Source: Pedobacter sp. Leaf216 (GTDB taxonomy: Bacteria > Bacteroidota > Bacteroidia > Sphingobacteriales > Sphingobacteriaceae). Taken from it: 64,000 nt of DNA. Under the pieces are notes generated by a model. The model was not told the origin of the DNA and ran no database searches. It saw only the letters and a program-made list of their open reading frames with translations. This document shows positions 7,664-17,599 of this stretch, piece by piece; within the stretch, counting starts at the first letter, position 1; every line of letters starts with the position of its first letter. The translations under genes and the position numbers were made by a program. The stretch lies in the NCBI RefSeq assembly GCF_001421515.1, contig NZ_LMKM01000012.1:366335-430334 (forward strand), written 5' to 3'.

Positions 7664-9088
7664 TTAGTGATTATCAACCATATCTTCTTTACTGATAACC
7701 AACTCTAATTTAATGGTTTCGATGTTCTGCTCTGTCTTTTTTAGAATAGTGAACAGATAACCATAAGATTCGTTGCTTTCGCCAACCTCTGGAATACGTT
7801 CAAAAACGTGGGAAACCAAGCCCCCGATAGTATCGAAATCTTCGTCTTCAGGCAAATCATGAGGCAGATATTCATTAACATCATAAACCGTAGCAAATGC
7901 ATTCACGATAAATTCGTTATCGGATACTTTTTCTACCAATGGTTTCTCTTCATCGTATTCATCCTGAATTTCACCCACCAATTCTTCAACAATATCTTCC
8001 AAAGTAACCATACCTGCTGTACCACCAAATTCATCGAGCACAATAGCAATCTGAATGCGGTTGCTTTGCAATTCACTCATTAAATCGTTGATTTTTTTGG
8101 TTTCCGTTACAAAATAAGGTTTACGGATAATGTCATTTAATGTCCAATGTTGATTACCTGCTGCAACCAATGGCAAAATATCTTTTGCGTGGATAATCCC
8201 AACAATTTTGTCCATAATTTCATCGTAGACAGGTAATCGCGAATAGCCTTCCTTAATAATGGTATCAATTACTTCCTCTTTAGGCGAAGTAAGTTCAATG
8301 CCTGAAATTTTGGTTCTTGGCACCATAATATTCTTAACCACACGCTCATTAAAATCGAATACGTTTTTAATCAATTCATGTTCGTTATTGTCCAAAGCGC
8401 CGCTTTCCTTACCCTGATCGAGCAGGTATTGCAATTCTTCAGTGCTGTGGATTGATTCGTGCCCGCCTGAGGTATCGATACCAAAAGGTTTAAGGATTAT
8501 TGCAGCCAAACTGTTCAACGTCCATATTGCGGGCCTTAATACTACGTAAAATATCTGTAGCGGAATGGCAACAAAAAGCGTTGTGGCTACCGGCCTTTGA
8601 ATAGCAAACGATTTAGGGGCAAGCTCACCAAATACAATGTGCATGATGGTAATGAGCGAAAAAGCCACAATTGTTGATGCGGTATGGATGGACGCATCAC
8701 TTAAGCCCCATTGTAAGCTATCGAAAAGATTTTTAAAGATGGTATGCATAACGCCTTCACCTACCCAACCCAGGCCAAGAGATGCAAGCGTTATACCTAA
8801 CTGTGTGGCGGCCAGATATCCATCAAGATTGTGGATAATGCCTTTGGCCATTTTGCCGACACGGCTGCCTGTTTTTGCCTTAATCTCGATTTGTGATGCG
8901 CGGACTTTTACAATTGCAAACTCTGCAGCAACAAAAAAACCATTAAGTAACACCAAAAATAATGCAAAGAATAATCGCCAGCCAACAGAACCTGTATCGG
9001 GTTCTTGTAAAGCAACCAAAACTACGTTTGTGGGCAGGATTGCACTTAACTCAAAATTTAAAAACAAACATACCGTGGGTAAATCCAT
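7664..9088 (-). CDS. CNNM/CorC (hemolysin C) family transporter-like protein
   Basis: 474-residue inner-membrane protein with the standard architecture. A DUF21/CNNM membrane domain (about 35-230, with NGFFVAAEFA at 49-58) is followed by a tandem CBS pair (about 245-370, including NIMVPRTKI) and a C-terminal CorC_HlyC domain (about 385-465, with the EDEDFDTIGGLV region). Homologues are implicated in Mg2+/Co2+ efflux or resistance; 'hemolysin' is a historical name. GldE of gliding bacteria belongs to the same broad family, but nothing here singles it out as GldE. The start codon overlaps the ppa stop by one base, which suggests translational coupling. Confidence 0.88.
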   Translation of the reverse strand: MDLPTVCLFLNFELSAILPTNVVLVALQEPDTGSVGWRLFFALFLVLLNGFFVAAEFAIVKVRASQIEIKAKTGSRVGKMAKGIIHNLDGYLAATQLGITLASLGLGWVGEGVMHTIFKNLFDSLQWGLSDASIHTASTIVAFSLITIMHIVFGELAPKSFAIQRPVATTLFVAIPLQIFYVVLRPAIWTLNSLAAIILKPFGIDTSGGHESIHSTEELQYLLDQGKESGALDNNEHELIKNVFDFNERVVKNIMVPRTKISGIELTSPKEEVIDTIIKEGYSRLPVYDEIMDKIVGIIHAKDILPLVAAGNQHWTLNDIIRKPYFVTETKKINDLMSELQSNRIQIAIVLDEFGGTAGMVTLEDIVEELVGEIQDEYDEEKPLVEKVSDNEFIVNAFATVYDVNEYLPHDLPEDEDFDTIGGLVSHVFERIPEVGESNESYGYLFTILKKTEQNIETIKLELVISKEDMVDNH

Positions 9089-9639
9089 TAAGCCAATTCT
9101 CTAAATGTTGTGTTATAAAGTTCTATGCTTTCTTTAATTACTTTATGCGCATAACGAACACCAAGTAAATGTTCGATAGTTACATTTTTATCTTCTAATG
9201 CTTTATAATCCTGAAAGAAACGAACAATTTCTTTCATTTGATGCGGAGGTAATTCATCTAAATCGTTGATGTAGTTTACAGACATATCGTGAGCTGCAAC
9301 TGCAATGATTTTATCATCCTGCTCTCCATTATCTACCATGTGCATTACACCTACTACTTTAGCCTCAATCAATGTCATAGGATATACATCCACTGAACAA
9401 AGCACTAAAATATCTAACGGATCTTTATCATCACAATATGTTTGTGGAATAAAGCCATAATTTGCAGGATACATTACTGACGAAAAAAGAACCCTATCCA
9501 ATTTAATCAGACCTGATTCTTTATCTATTTCGTATTTTGCTTTTGAACCTTTTGGAATTTCAATAATTGCATTTACAACCTCTGGAAGGTTTGAACCAGG
9601 AGATACGCTATGCCACGCGTGATGATCGTCTTTTGCCAT
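9088..9639 (-). CDS. ppa: Inorganic pyrophosphatase (family I)
   Basis: Cytoplasmic Mg2+-dependent hydrolase of pyrophosphate to two phosphates, which pulls biosynthetic reactions forward. The 183-residue length fits the hexameric bacterial type. The substrate and metal-binding region is visible around [20 protein letters not shown] (about 61-80), and the second acidic cluster lies in [12 protein letters not shown]. It starts 2 nt after the DedA gene, within the train of minus-strand genes that follows the nuo operon. Confidence 0.96.
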   Translation of the reverse strand: MAKDDHHAWHSVSPGSNLPEVVNAIIEIPKGSKAKYEIDKESGLIKLDRVLFSSVMYPANYGFIPQTYCDDKDPLDILVLCSVDVYPMTLIEAKVVGVMHMVDNGEQDDKIIAVAAHDMSVNYINDLDELPPHQMKEIVRFFQDYKALEDKNVTIEHLLGVRYAHKVIKESIELYNTTFRELA

Positions 9640-9641
9640 TT

Positions 9642-10307
9642 CTAATTTAAATCTGTTTTATCCTCTTCAGGGCCACTTACTACTTTACTTTTTACAAAGG
9701 TAATTAATAATGGTATAGTTGTAATAAGGATAAAGCCAATAATAATATATAATAAATAATCGTTAATTTCTTTTTCAAACTTTCTGCCCAAAAAATAACC
9801 GAGCAAAGTTAAGGAGCAGATCCAAAGTACGCCGCCAACAATATTGTACAAAGCGAACTTTTTAAAATCCAGCCGTACCACGCCTGCAAAAATCGGTGCA
9901 AAAGTTCTTACAATCGGCACAAACCTTCCCATGATGAGCGCAAAGGCACCTTGTTTATGGTAATAATCTTCTGCTGCCTTTAAATATTTCTTCTTAAAAA
10001 AGAAACTGTCTTTTCTGGTATACAGTACAGGACCTGTTTTACGCCCGAACCAATACCCGGTAAAATTACCTGAAATTGCAGCTACACACAATCCGGCTAA
10101 AAGTACAGCAATGTTAACATCCAGTTTACCTGTTGCAACAAACATTCCTGCTAAAAACAATAAATAATCGCCGGGAAGAAAAAAACCAAAGAACAGGCCC
10201 GTTTCTGCATAGATTACGAATATGACTAGATAGAAACCGCCCTCCCTCAATAATTTCTCGGGGTCAAGTAGTTGATGCAGGTTATTCCAAAAATCGTGCA
10301 TATTCAA
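9642..10307 (-). CDS. DedA family (VTT/SNARE-associated domain) membrane protein
   Basis: 221-residue polytopic inner-membrane protein. It carries the DedA signature area around [17 protein letters not shown] (N-terminal third) and [20 protein letters not shown] (middle), with amphipathic re-entrant helices on either side of the glycine/proline motifs. DedA proteins are linked to lipid-carrier (undecaprenyl phosphate) or phospholipid translocation and to pH/membrane-potential homeostasis; the substrate here is unknown. It lies 41 nt downstream of nuoN and may be read through from the nuo operon. Confidence 0.9.
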   Translation of the reverse strand: MNMHDFWNNLHQLLDPEKLLREGGFYLVIFVIYAETGLFFGFFLPGDYLLFLAGMFVATGKLDVNIAVLLAGLCVAAISGNFTGYWFGRKTGPVLYTRKDSFFFKKKYLKAAEDYYHKQGAFALIMGRFVPIVRTFAPIFAGVVRLDFKKFALYNIVGGVLWICSLTLLGYFLGRKFEKEINDYLLYIIIGFILITTIPLLITFVKSKVVSGPEEDKTDLN

Positions 10308-10348
10308 TTATTCGTAAAACTACAAATAATTATTAAAGAACAGCATAC

Positions 10349-11722
10349 CTATATCACGTTTAAAATAATTGCAGGGTAAATACCTAAAATAAGTGTGATT
10401 ATTACTGATACGAGCAGCACAACTTTATATTGTGCAGGTGTAGAAAGCTCAGTTTCAGCACCATCTTTAAACCACATGGCAACAATTACCTTAAAATAGT
10501 AATAGAAACCAACCAACGCGTTTAAAATCGCAAATGCAACCAATAAGGTATTATACTCTGTCATTACATTGAGAAACATTAAATATTTCCCGATGAAACC
10601 TGCAGTTAACGGAATTCCGGCCAGAGAAAGCATTGAAATGGTTAGGCATAATGCCACCAGCGGATTTTTCTTTCCTAAGCCATTAAAACTCTCAAAGCTA
10701 TCGCTACCAGTTTTTTGTTTAACCAGGATGAGCACAGCAAATGCGATAATTGATGCAAAAGTATAAGCCGCGGCATACACCAAAACATTGTTGCCTGAGT
10801 TTTTGGTTAACACAATAAGTGAAAACAATAGATAACCTGCATGTGATATACTGGAATAAGCCAGCATGCGCTTAAAATTCTTTTGGAAAAGGGCAGTTAC
10901 ATTTCCGATAAATAACGTTAAACAAACGATAACCATCAATGGTGCAACCCAGAAATCGTGTAATGGGGCAAGAGAACCAGCAAATAACCTTAAAAATGCC
11001 GCAAAACCAGCTGTTTTAACCACTGTACTCATGAAAGTAGTGATCAGGGATGGTGAACCTTCATATACATCGGGCGTCCAGAAGTGAAAAGGAGCAGCAC
11101 CGATTTTAAAGCATAAACCGATCATCATTAAAATTACACCCGGATAAAAAATTGGCGAAATTGATGTGGTATTATCAACAAGATATGATTGGATTTTATC
11201 TAAATCGAACGAACCTGTTGCACCATAAATTAAAGTGATGCCAAACAATAAAAAGCCTGTTGAAAAAGCTCCCATTAAGAAATACTTCAGAGAGGCTTCG
11301 TTTGAGGCAAAATCTTTTTTACGGATACCTGCGAGGATATATAAGCTTACCGACATGATTTCCAGGCCTACAAACAACATGGCCATATTTTTATAAGATA
11401 CCATCATGATCATTCCGGCAAGCGCAAAAAGGATCAAAGTATAATATTCGGCTATGTTATCGCTTTTGGCGTGAAAATAGTTTTGTGTGAGTAAGAAAAT
11501 CAATAAGGTGCCAACAATACAAACCGCTGAAAATGCAAGGGCGAAATTATCAGTCTGCATCATTCCGAAATGAACTGCATTGCCATTCCATGCAGAAAAC
11601 GTAAATCCTAGCGCAGTAAGTAAGCCAACAACGGTAAGTGGTAGTAATGCTTTATTTGCCTTAAACAAACCTGCATAAAGCACTATAAAAGCTGTTATAC
11701 TAATGGTTATAATAATATTCAT
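10349..11722 (-). CDS. nuoN: NADH-quinone oxidoreductase subunit N
   Basis: Antiporter-like membrane subunit of respiratory complex I and part of one of its proton channels. It has 457 residues and about 13-14 membrane helices, with the Proton_antipo_M domain in the middle. The helix Glu lies in AMLFVGLEIMSVSLYILAG and the channel Lys in helices such as GLCFKIGAAPFHFWTPDVYEG. It is the last nuo gene, starting 3 nt after nuoM. Length is normal for Bacteroidota. Confidence 0.96.
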   Translation of the reverse strand: MNIIITISITAFIVLYAGLFKANKALLPLTVVGLLTALGFTFSAWNGNAVHFGMMQTDNFALAFSAVCIVGTLLIFLLTQNYFHAKSDNIAEYYTLILFALAGMIMMVSYKNMAMLFVGLEIMSVSLYILAGIRKKDFASNEASLKYFLMGAFSTGFLLFGITLIYGATGSFDLDKIQSYLVDNTTSISPIFYPGVILMMIGLCFKIGAAPFHFWTPDVYEGSPSLITTFMSTVVKTAGFAAFLRLFAGSLAPLHDFWVAPLMVIVCLTLFIGNVTALFQKNFKRMLAYSSISHAGYLLFSLIVLTKNSGNNVLVYAAAYTFASIIAFAVLILVKQKTGSDSFESFNGLGKKNPLVALCLTISMLSLAGIPLTAGFIGKYLMFLNVMTEYNTLLVAFAILNALVGFYYYFKVIVAMWFKDGAETELSTPAQYKVVLLVSVIITLILGIYPAIILNVI

Positions 11723-11725
11723 TGC

Positions 11726-13189
11726 TTAATTTACTGTGTTTAATTTTTGATTTACCTGTTCTAATAAATGTTGTACAGATGCCTCTGTTAAGTGCAAAAC
11801 TGGTTTAGGATAAACTCCTAAAATAATAATTAATGCACATATGGTATAAAGAACCAATTTTTCGGTTCCTTTAATATCAGTGAAGGTGATGGTTAAACTA
11901 TTGGTTTCGCCCAGCATTACATTTTGGTACATGCGCAACATATAAACCGCGCCAAAGATGATGGTTAATCCTGCAATTGCAGCTGCCCAGATGCCATAGT
12001 TATAAACGCCCATTAGCAATAAAAATTCGCCAATAAAGCCATTTGTACCTGGCAAAGCTACCGTTCCTAAAACTATGATTAAAAAGGTAATGGCCAATTG
12101 AGGTGCTACTTTAGCAATCCCACCCAATTCTTCTATTTTATTTGTTTTTACGCGGGAAAAAATAATATCCAAAACGAAGAATAATCCTACTACGTTAATA
12201 CCATGACTTAACATTTGTACCATTGCACCTTGCATGCCTTGTTGGTTAAAAGCAAAGATACCAGCAGAAATTAATCCTACGTGGGCAATAGATGAGTAAG
12301 CCACTAAACGTTTTGCATCTTTTTGTGTAAATGCAATTATTGATGCATAAACAATACCTATAATGGATAAAATAATAGCTAGCTGACCCCAATCGTGAAC
12401 TCCTGCCGGAACAATTGGTAATAACCATCTAATTACACCATAAATACCCATTTTTAACATGATACCCGATAATAACATGGTTCCTTGTGCAGGAGCTGCT
12501 GTATATGTATCTGGCTGCCAGGTGTGGAAAGGGAAAATTGGCATTTTTATCGCAAAAGCAATAAAGAAAGCCCAAAAAATCCATCCTTGTTGTGCACTGT
12601 CTAAATTTAAAGCGTAAAATGCCTGAATATCAAAATTGTGTGCCGGGTTTTGAAGGTATAGATAAATAATCCCCATCAACATAAACAATGATCCTGCGAT
12701 GGTATACACAAAAAACTTCATGTTGATACGGACGCGGTCTTTTCCGCCCCAGATGGCACAGATAAAATATATCGGAATTAATGCTGCTTCCCATCCAATG
12801 TAAAATAGAAAAGCATCTAATGCAGTAAAAACCAACAAAAGACCACACTGCATGAATAGAATAAGGGCATAAAATGCAGCCGGGCTTTTATATTCATGGT
12901 TGTAGCTTGATAGAATGATAATTGGCACCAGTAAATTGGTGAGCAACACCACGAGCATGCTGATACCATCGATACCCGCATGAAAATTGATACCCAAATC
13001 AGCAATCCAAGGCAAATTAACCTCAAACTGAGTACTTGCATTTGGAATGAAATTGCAGGCGATAACCAAAGCCAGGCCTAAAGAAGCAACCGAAAATACG
13101 GTTGAAACTATTTTTGCCGACTTACCCGCAAATGCTGTGATAATTGCACCTGCCAGCGGAAGAAATATAAGTAGTAAAAGTTGTTCCAT
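11726..13189 (-). CDS. nuoM: NADH-quinone oxidoreductase subunit M
   Basis: Antiporter-like proton-channel subunit of complex I with 487 residues and about 14 helices. Landmarks are FYIGWEAALIPIYFICAIWGG (channel Glu helix), MPIFPFHTWQPDTYTAAPAQ and a KRLVAYSSIAHVG broken helix, all typical of NuoM/ND4. It lies 20 nt downstream of nuoL. Confidence 0.97.
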   Translation of the reverse strand: MEQLLLLIFLPLAGAIITAFAGKSAKIVSTVFSVASLGLALVIACNFIPNASTQFEVNLPWIADLGINFHAGIDGISMLVVLLTNLLVPIIILSSYNHEYKSPAAFYALILFMQCGLLLVFTALDAFLFYIGWEAALIPIYFICAIWGGKDRVRINMKFFVYTIAGSLFMLMGIIYLYLQNPAHNFDIQAFYALNLDSAQQGWIFWAFFIAFAIKMPIFPFHTWQPDTYTAAPAQGTMLLSGIMLKMGIYGVIRWLLPIVPAGVHDWGQLAIILSIIGIVYASIIAFTQKDAKRLVAYSSIAHVGLISAGIFAFNQQGMQGAMVQMLSHGINVVGLFFVLDIIFSRVKTNKIEELGGIAKVAPQLAITFLIIVLGTVALPGTNGFIGEFLLLMGVYNYGIWAAAIAGLTIIFGAVYMLRMYQNVMLGETNSLTITFTDIKGTEKLVLYTICALIIILGVYPKPVLHLTEASVQHLLEQVNQKLNTVN

Positions 13190-13209
13190 TATTTAATTTT
13201 GAACCCTTT

Positions 13210-15111
13210 TTATATGTAATAAAATGTATAAGCAAGCAATGCGATGATACCGAATACCATCATAAATATATAGAAACCTACGTTTCCACTCTGTAACAAA
13301 CGGATTCCTTTACTGGCTTCATTAGTGCTCCACCCTAACCCGTTCACAATTCCATCGATAAACTTGTTATCGATAATTCTATAAAAGAATTTCGAAAGTG
13401 CATCCAAAGGTTTAGTGATGATGAAATCGTAAATTTCATCTAAATAAAATTTATTGTATGATAGTTTTGCCAGTGCAGAGCGCGGTGCTTCATCAGCAAC
13501 AGGAACGCGAGCTCCTCTTACATATCTACCATAAGCATAAAATAAGGCTGCTACAGCGGCAGTTACAGATATTCCCATTAAACCTATTTCAGTTGAGTGA
13601 CTTAAATCTAATTCGTGTTGTGCTACTCCAGCTCCTGATAACCAATGAGCCAACCACTCGTTTCCACCAAAAATATGAGGGAAGTTGATTGCACCACCAA
13701 TTGCGGCAAGAATAGCCAAAATGATTAAAGGCAAAGTCATCGCTGTTGGCGATTCGTGTACATGACTTTCTTCATGGTGTGTTCCACGGTATTTGCCAGA
13801 GAAAGTTAAGAACATCATTCTGAACATATAAAAAGCGGTCAAAAAAGCTGTTAATACTCCAACTCCCCATAAAACCGGACTAGCCTGGAAAGCGTGTGCT
13901 AAAATTTCATCCTTTGAGAAGAAACCCGAAAACGGTGGTAAACCTGAAATGGCAATTGTACCGATCATCATGGTTAAAAATGTAACCGGAAGTTTCTTTC
14001 TCAATCCACCCATATGGCGCATATCCTGCTCATGATGCATGGCGTGGATAACCGAACCAGCACCTAAGAATAATAATGCTTTAAAGAATGCGTGGGTTAA
14101 TACATGGAAGAACGAACCCGTGTAAGCACCAACACCTAAACCTAAAAACATATATCCCAATTGCGATACTGTTGAATAAGCCAATACTTTTTTGATATCT
14201 GTTTGCGTAAGCGCAATAATTGCTGCCACTAATGCTGTTGCTGCGCCTACAATTGCGATAATGTGTTGTGTTAGTGGCGCAAGATCGAACAATACACTCG
14301 AACGTGCAATCATATAAATACCAGCTGTAACCATGGTAGCTGCATGGATCAAAGCCGAAACCGGCGTCGGCCCGGCCATTGCATCTGGTAACCAGGTAAA
14401 CAATGGCAACTGTGCAGATTTACCGCAAGCACCTATAAATAATAAGATGGTAATTAAAACCAAAGGATTATGGCCTGGTAACATGTTTGCCGCCTGAGGA
14501 AAAATTTTAGAGAATTCGACACTTCCGAAGAAATTGAAAATCAAGAATACACCAAGCAAAAATCCTAAATCGCCGATACGGTTCATTACAAAAGCTTTTT
14601 TTGCTGCCGATGCATAAGCCGTATTGGTGTACCAGAAACCGATTAAAAGGTAAGAGCATAAACCTACTCCTTCCCAACCGATAAACATTACGATATAGTT
14701 TGAACCCAATACCAATAAAAGCATGAAGAATACAAACAGGTTAAGGTAGCTAAAAAATTTACCAAAGCCAGCATCATCGTGCATGTAGCTGGTAGAATAT
14801 AGGTGGATTAAAAAACCAATTCCGGTAATGATTAAAAGCATGATTGAGCTTAAAGGATCTACCAGAAAAGATAACGGAATGTGCAATTTACCAGCACTAA
14901 TCCAATCAAATAAAAATACTTCGTGAGATTTTTGTGTGTCGCCTTGTAAACTAAAGAAAATAACTACGCTGATAATAAAAGAAGCCAGGATTACTCCACT
15001 TCCAATTATGCCAACAAGTCCTTTAGATAAAGAGTTTCTGCCCAGTCCATTAATTACAAACCCTAAAAGAGGCAGTAACGGAACCAACCAAATCAATTGT
15101 TCTATTGTCAT
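13210..15111 (-). CDS. nuoL: NADH-quinone oxidoreductase subunit L
   Basis: Distal proton-pumping subunit of complex I. At 633 residues it has the ND5-type N-terminal extension (Proton_antipo_N, about 60-115), the core antiporter domain (about 125-420) with FIGWEGVGLCSYLLIGFW and LPLFTWLPDAMAGPTPVSALIHA, and the long C-terminal lateral helix that braces NuoM and NuoN, ending in a final transmembrane anchor. It is separated from nuoK by 13 nt. Confidence 0.97.
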   Translation of the reverse strand: MTIEQLIWLVPLLPLLGFVINGLGRNSLSKGLVGIIGSGVILASFIISVVIFFSLQGDTQKSHEVFLFDWISAGKLHIPLSFLVDPLSSIMLLIITGIGFLIHLYSTSYMHDDAGFGKFFSYLNLFVFFMLLLVLGSNYIVMFIGWEGVGLCSYLLIGFWYTNTAYASAAKKAFVMNRIGDLGFLLGVFLIFNFFGSVEFSKIFPQAANMLPGHNPLVLITILLFIGACGKSAQLPLFTWLPDAMAGPTPVSALIHAATMVTAGIYMIARSSVLFDLAPLTQHIIAIVGAATALVAAIIALTQTDIKKVLAYSTVSQLGYMFLGLGVGAYTGSFFHVLTHAFFKALLFLGAGSVIHAMHHEQDMRHMGGLRKKLPVTFLTMMIGTIAISGLPPFSGFFSKDEILAHAFQASPVLWGVGVLTAFLTAFYMFRMMFLTFSGKYRGTHHEESHVHESPTAMTLPLIILAILAAIGGAINFPHIFGGNEWLAHWLSGAGVAQHELDLSHSTEIGLMGISVTAAVAALFYAYGRYVRGARVPVADEAPRSALAKLSYNKFYLDEIYDFIITKPLDALSKFFYRIIDNKFIDGIVNGLGWSTNEASKGIRLLQSGNVGFYIFMMVFGIIALLAYTFYYI

Positions 15112-15124
15112 TCTTATTATATAT

Positions 15125-15454
15125 TTACCACTTAAGGCGATTTAAAACATTAATATCTATCGATTTCGTATTCCTGTATACCATTACGATAATCGCCAAA
15201 CCTACTGCAACTTCTGCAGCGGCTAAAGCCATAATAAAGAATACGAAAACCTGTCCGGATGGATCGTTGCTATGAACCGAAAACGCAGTTAACAGTAAGT
15301 TTACAGCATTAAGCATCAGCTCAACGGACATAAAAATTACGATGGCATTTCTGCGTGTTAGTACACCTATTACGCCAATAGAAAAAATGATGGCACTTAA
15401 ATAAATGTAGTGGTTTAGCGGAACGCCTTGAAGTTGTGATGTTAAATTTTCCAT
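15125..15454 (-). CDS. nuoK: NADH-quinone oxidoreductase subunit K
   Basis: Small membrane subunit (109 residues, three helices) with the MrpC/ND4L fold. The helix-borne Glu residues are visible in FMSVELMLNAVNLLL and AAAEVAVGLAIIVMVYR. Its first base overlaps the last base of the nuoJ stop codon, so the two are translationally coupled. Confidence 0.96.
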   Translation of the reverse strand: MENLTSQLQGVPLNHYIYLSAIIFSIGVIGVLTRRNAIVIFMSVELMLNAVNLLLTAFSVHSNDPSGQVFVFFIMALAAAEVAVGLAIIVMVYRNTKSIDINVLNRLKW

Positions 15455-15957
15455 TATGCTTCTACTTCATCTCTTTTAGATAATAAAACGGCTCCAACCA
15501 TTGCTGCCAACAGTAATAGAGATGATAATTCGAATGGTAATAAAAATGGGCCGAAAAGTTCTTTACCTAAATTTTCTACCAGTCCTAATCCTGGATTTTT
15601 TAAGATCAATGGACTTGTAATGCTTGCTGATTTTAGCGAACCGATTAAGGTTACTACCAAACAACCGCCTGCAATTACACCTACAATTTTAATTAGCGGT
15701 GATTTACTAGGCTCAGTTTCATTGTTCAGGTTAAGCAACATTAATACGAAAAGAAAGAGTACCATAATTGCCCCCATGTAAACAATAAAGTTTACCACTG
15801 CCAAGAATTGTGCATTTAAAAGCACATAGTGAACAGTGAAGGTAAAAAAGGTAAGAATTAAGTAGAGCACGCTGTGGATCGGATTTTTTGCAAAAATCAC
15901 AAGCAGCGAAAAGATGATACTTAATGTGGCTACGAAATAGAATACTTGTGTACTCAT
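15454..15957 (-). CDS. nuoJ: NADH-quinone oxidoreductase subunit J
   Basis: Membrane subunit of complex I (ND6 family), 167 residues with five helices, including NFIVYMGAIMVLFLFVLMLLNL, which holds the pi-bulge region of ND6. The preceding spacer (15958-16055) is unusually long for this operon because a REP-like element sits in it. Confidence 0.95.
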   Translation of the reverse strand: MSTQVFYFVATLSIIFSLLVIFAKNPIHSVLYLILTFFTFTVHYVLLNAQFLAVVNFIVYMGAIMVLFLFVLMLLNLNNETEPSKSPLIKIVGVIAGGCLVVTLIGSLKSASITSPLILKNPGLGLVENLGKELFGPFLLPFELSSLLLLAAMVGAVLLSKRDEVEA

Positions 15958-15983
15958 TAATTGTTTATTTATTTATTTGTTTT

Positions 15984-16045
15984 CGTCACCCTGAATTTAT
16001 TTCAGGGTCTTGCTTAAGAGATGCTGAAATAAATTCAGCATGACG
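15984..16045. repeat. Bipartite REP-like palindrome between nuoI and nuoJ
   Basis: Begins CGTCAC and ends ATGACG. It contains two short palindromes of its own, CCTGAATTTATTTCAGG and GCTGAAATAAATTCAGC, separated by about 13 nt. A close relative lies at 52210. It can fold into a large hairpin in the nuo mRNA. Confidence 0.75.
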
Positions 16046-16055
16046 ATTCTATATA

Positions 16056-16559
16056 CTATTTTTTCATTTCCAACGGAGCCTCTACCAACTTATCTTTCCC
16101 GTAAATAAAATCTTTACGTAAATAATCAGCCGGAACAATTGGTCCATCTAAATAAATTGCTTCTTTAGGGCAAGCTTCTTCACATAACCCACAAAAAATG
16201 CAACGCAACATATTGATTTCATAAGTTGCTGCATATTTTTCCTCACGGTATAAATCCTTCTCTTCAGGTTTACGTTCGGCTGCAATCATTGTAATGGCCT
16301 CTGCCGGACAAGATAAAGCGCATAAACCGCAAGCAGTACAACGCTCTTTACCGTTTTCATCACGTTTTAACGAGTGCATCCCTCTAAAGTTGGTAGAAAA
16401 TTCGCGTTCTACCTCGGGATATCTTATTGTAGCCTCTTTTTTAAATAAGTGACTGATGGTAATGCCCATACCCTTAGCAATTGCCGGCAGGTACATACGC
16501 TCCATAAAGCTCAATGGCTTTTGTTCCAGTACTTTTTTCTTATTACTTAATGATTCCAT
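16056..16559 (-). CDS. nuoI: NADH-quinone oxidoreductase subunit I
   Basis: Peripheral-arm subunit carrying clusters N6a and N6b that pass electrons to NuoB. The 167-residue protein has two ferredoxin motifs with cysteines at 74, 77, 80 and 84 and at 120, 123, 126 and 130. An N-terminal amphipathic helix docks on the membrane. It starts 2 nt after nuoH. Confidence 0.96.
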   Translation of the reverse strand: MESLSNKKKVLEQKPLSFMERMYLPAIAKGMGITISHLFKKEATIRYPEVEREFSTNFRGMHSLKRDENGKERCTACGLCALSCPAEAITMIAAERKPEEKDLYREEKYAATYEINMLRCIFCGLCEEACPKEAIYLDGPIVPADYLRKDFIYGKDKLVEAPLEMKK

Positions 16560-16561
16560 AA

Positions 16562-17599
16562 TTAAAACTTCTCAATAATCGCAATCACAACACCTGTTAT
16601 TATAATATTGGCAATTGCCAAAGGTATTAAACCTTTCCAACCTAAATTCATCAATTGATCGTAACGGAAACGAGGGATTGTCCAACGTACCCACATGAAG
16701 AAAAAGATGAATATGCATATTTTAGCAAAGAAAACTGCTGTACCAAAAAGGGGTGCCCAGGTTGGTCCTAACCATACCGCCATAGAATCCATACCGGGAT
16801 AATTGTAACCACCCCAATATAAGGCTGCCATAACAGCAGATGATACAAACATATTGATATACTCCGCAAATAGGTAAAAACCCAATTTCATTGAAGAATA
16901 TTCGGTATGATAACCACCAATCAGCTCAGTTTCACACTCGGGTAAGTCGAACGGGGCACGATTGGTTTCTGCAAAAGAACACACCATAAAAATGATGAAT
17001 CCAAGTGGCTGATATAACACATTCCATCTCCAACCATGTTGCTGATCAACAATTTCTTTTAAGCTTAGCGTATTCGTCATTAAAAGCAAAGCGATAATTG
17101 ATAATCCCATTGCAATTTCATAACTGATGTTTTGTGATGCTGCACGGATTGCACTTAATAATGAGTACTTGTTATTTGATGCCCATCCACCGATCATTAC
17201 ACCATAAACACCTAGGGAAACCACTCCAAAAATATACAAAACACCTACATTGATATCAGCTACCTGTAAGGAAACCGTTTTGCCTGCAATTAAAACCGGG
17301 CTTCCCCAAGGAATTACTGCAGTACCAATACAGGCACAAAGCAATGCCAAACCCGGGCCGGCGATAAATAAAAATCTGTTTGATGATGTTGGAATAATTT
17401 CTTCTTTCATAAACATTTTAACACCATCTGCCAGCGGTTGTAAAATACCAAAGGGGCCAGCTCTGTCTGGTCCTAAACGATCTTGTAAATATGCGGCAAC
17501 TTTACGTTCTGCATAAGTAGAATACATGGCAATAACTAAACTGATGCCGAAAATTACAGCTACCAGGATAAATTTTTCTATAACAAAAGCGCTATCCAT
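16562..17599 (-). CDS. nuoH: NADH-quinone oxidoreductase subunit H
   Basis: ND1-type membrane subunit that forms the quinone-access chamber and the E-channel. It has 345 residues and eight or nine helices. Conserved segments are AERKVAAYLQDRLGPDRAGP near the N-terminus and FAETNRAPFDLPECETELI with its cluster of acidic residues. Its start overlaps the last base of nuoG. Confidence 0.97.
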   Translation of the reverse strand: MDSAFVIEKFILVAVIFGISLVIAMYSTYAERKVAAYLQDRLGPDRAGPFGILQPLADGVKMFMKEEIIPTSSNRFLFIAGPGLALLCACIGTAVIPWGSPVLIAGKTVSLQVADINVGVLYIFGVVSLGVYGVMIGGWASNNKYSLLSAIRAASQNISYEIAMGLSIIALLLMTNTLSLKEIVDQQHGWRWNVLYQPLGFIIFMVCSFAETNRAPFDLPECETELIGGYHTEYSSMKLGFYLFAEYINMFVSSAVMAALYWGGYNYPGMDSMAVWLGPTWAPLFGTAVFFAKICIFIFFFMWVRWTIPRFRYDQLMNLGWKGLIPLAIANIIITGVVIAIIEKF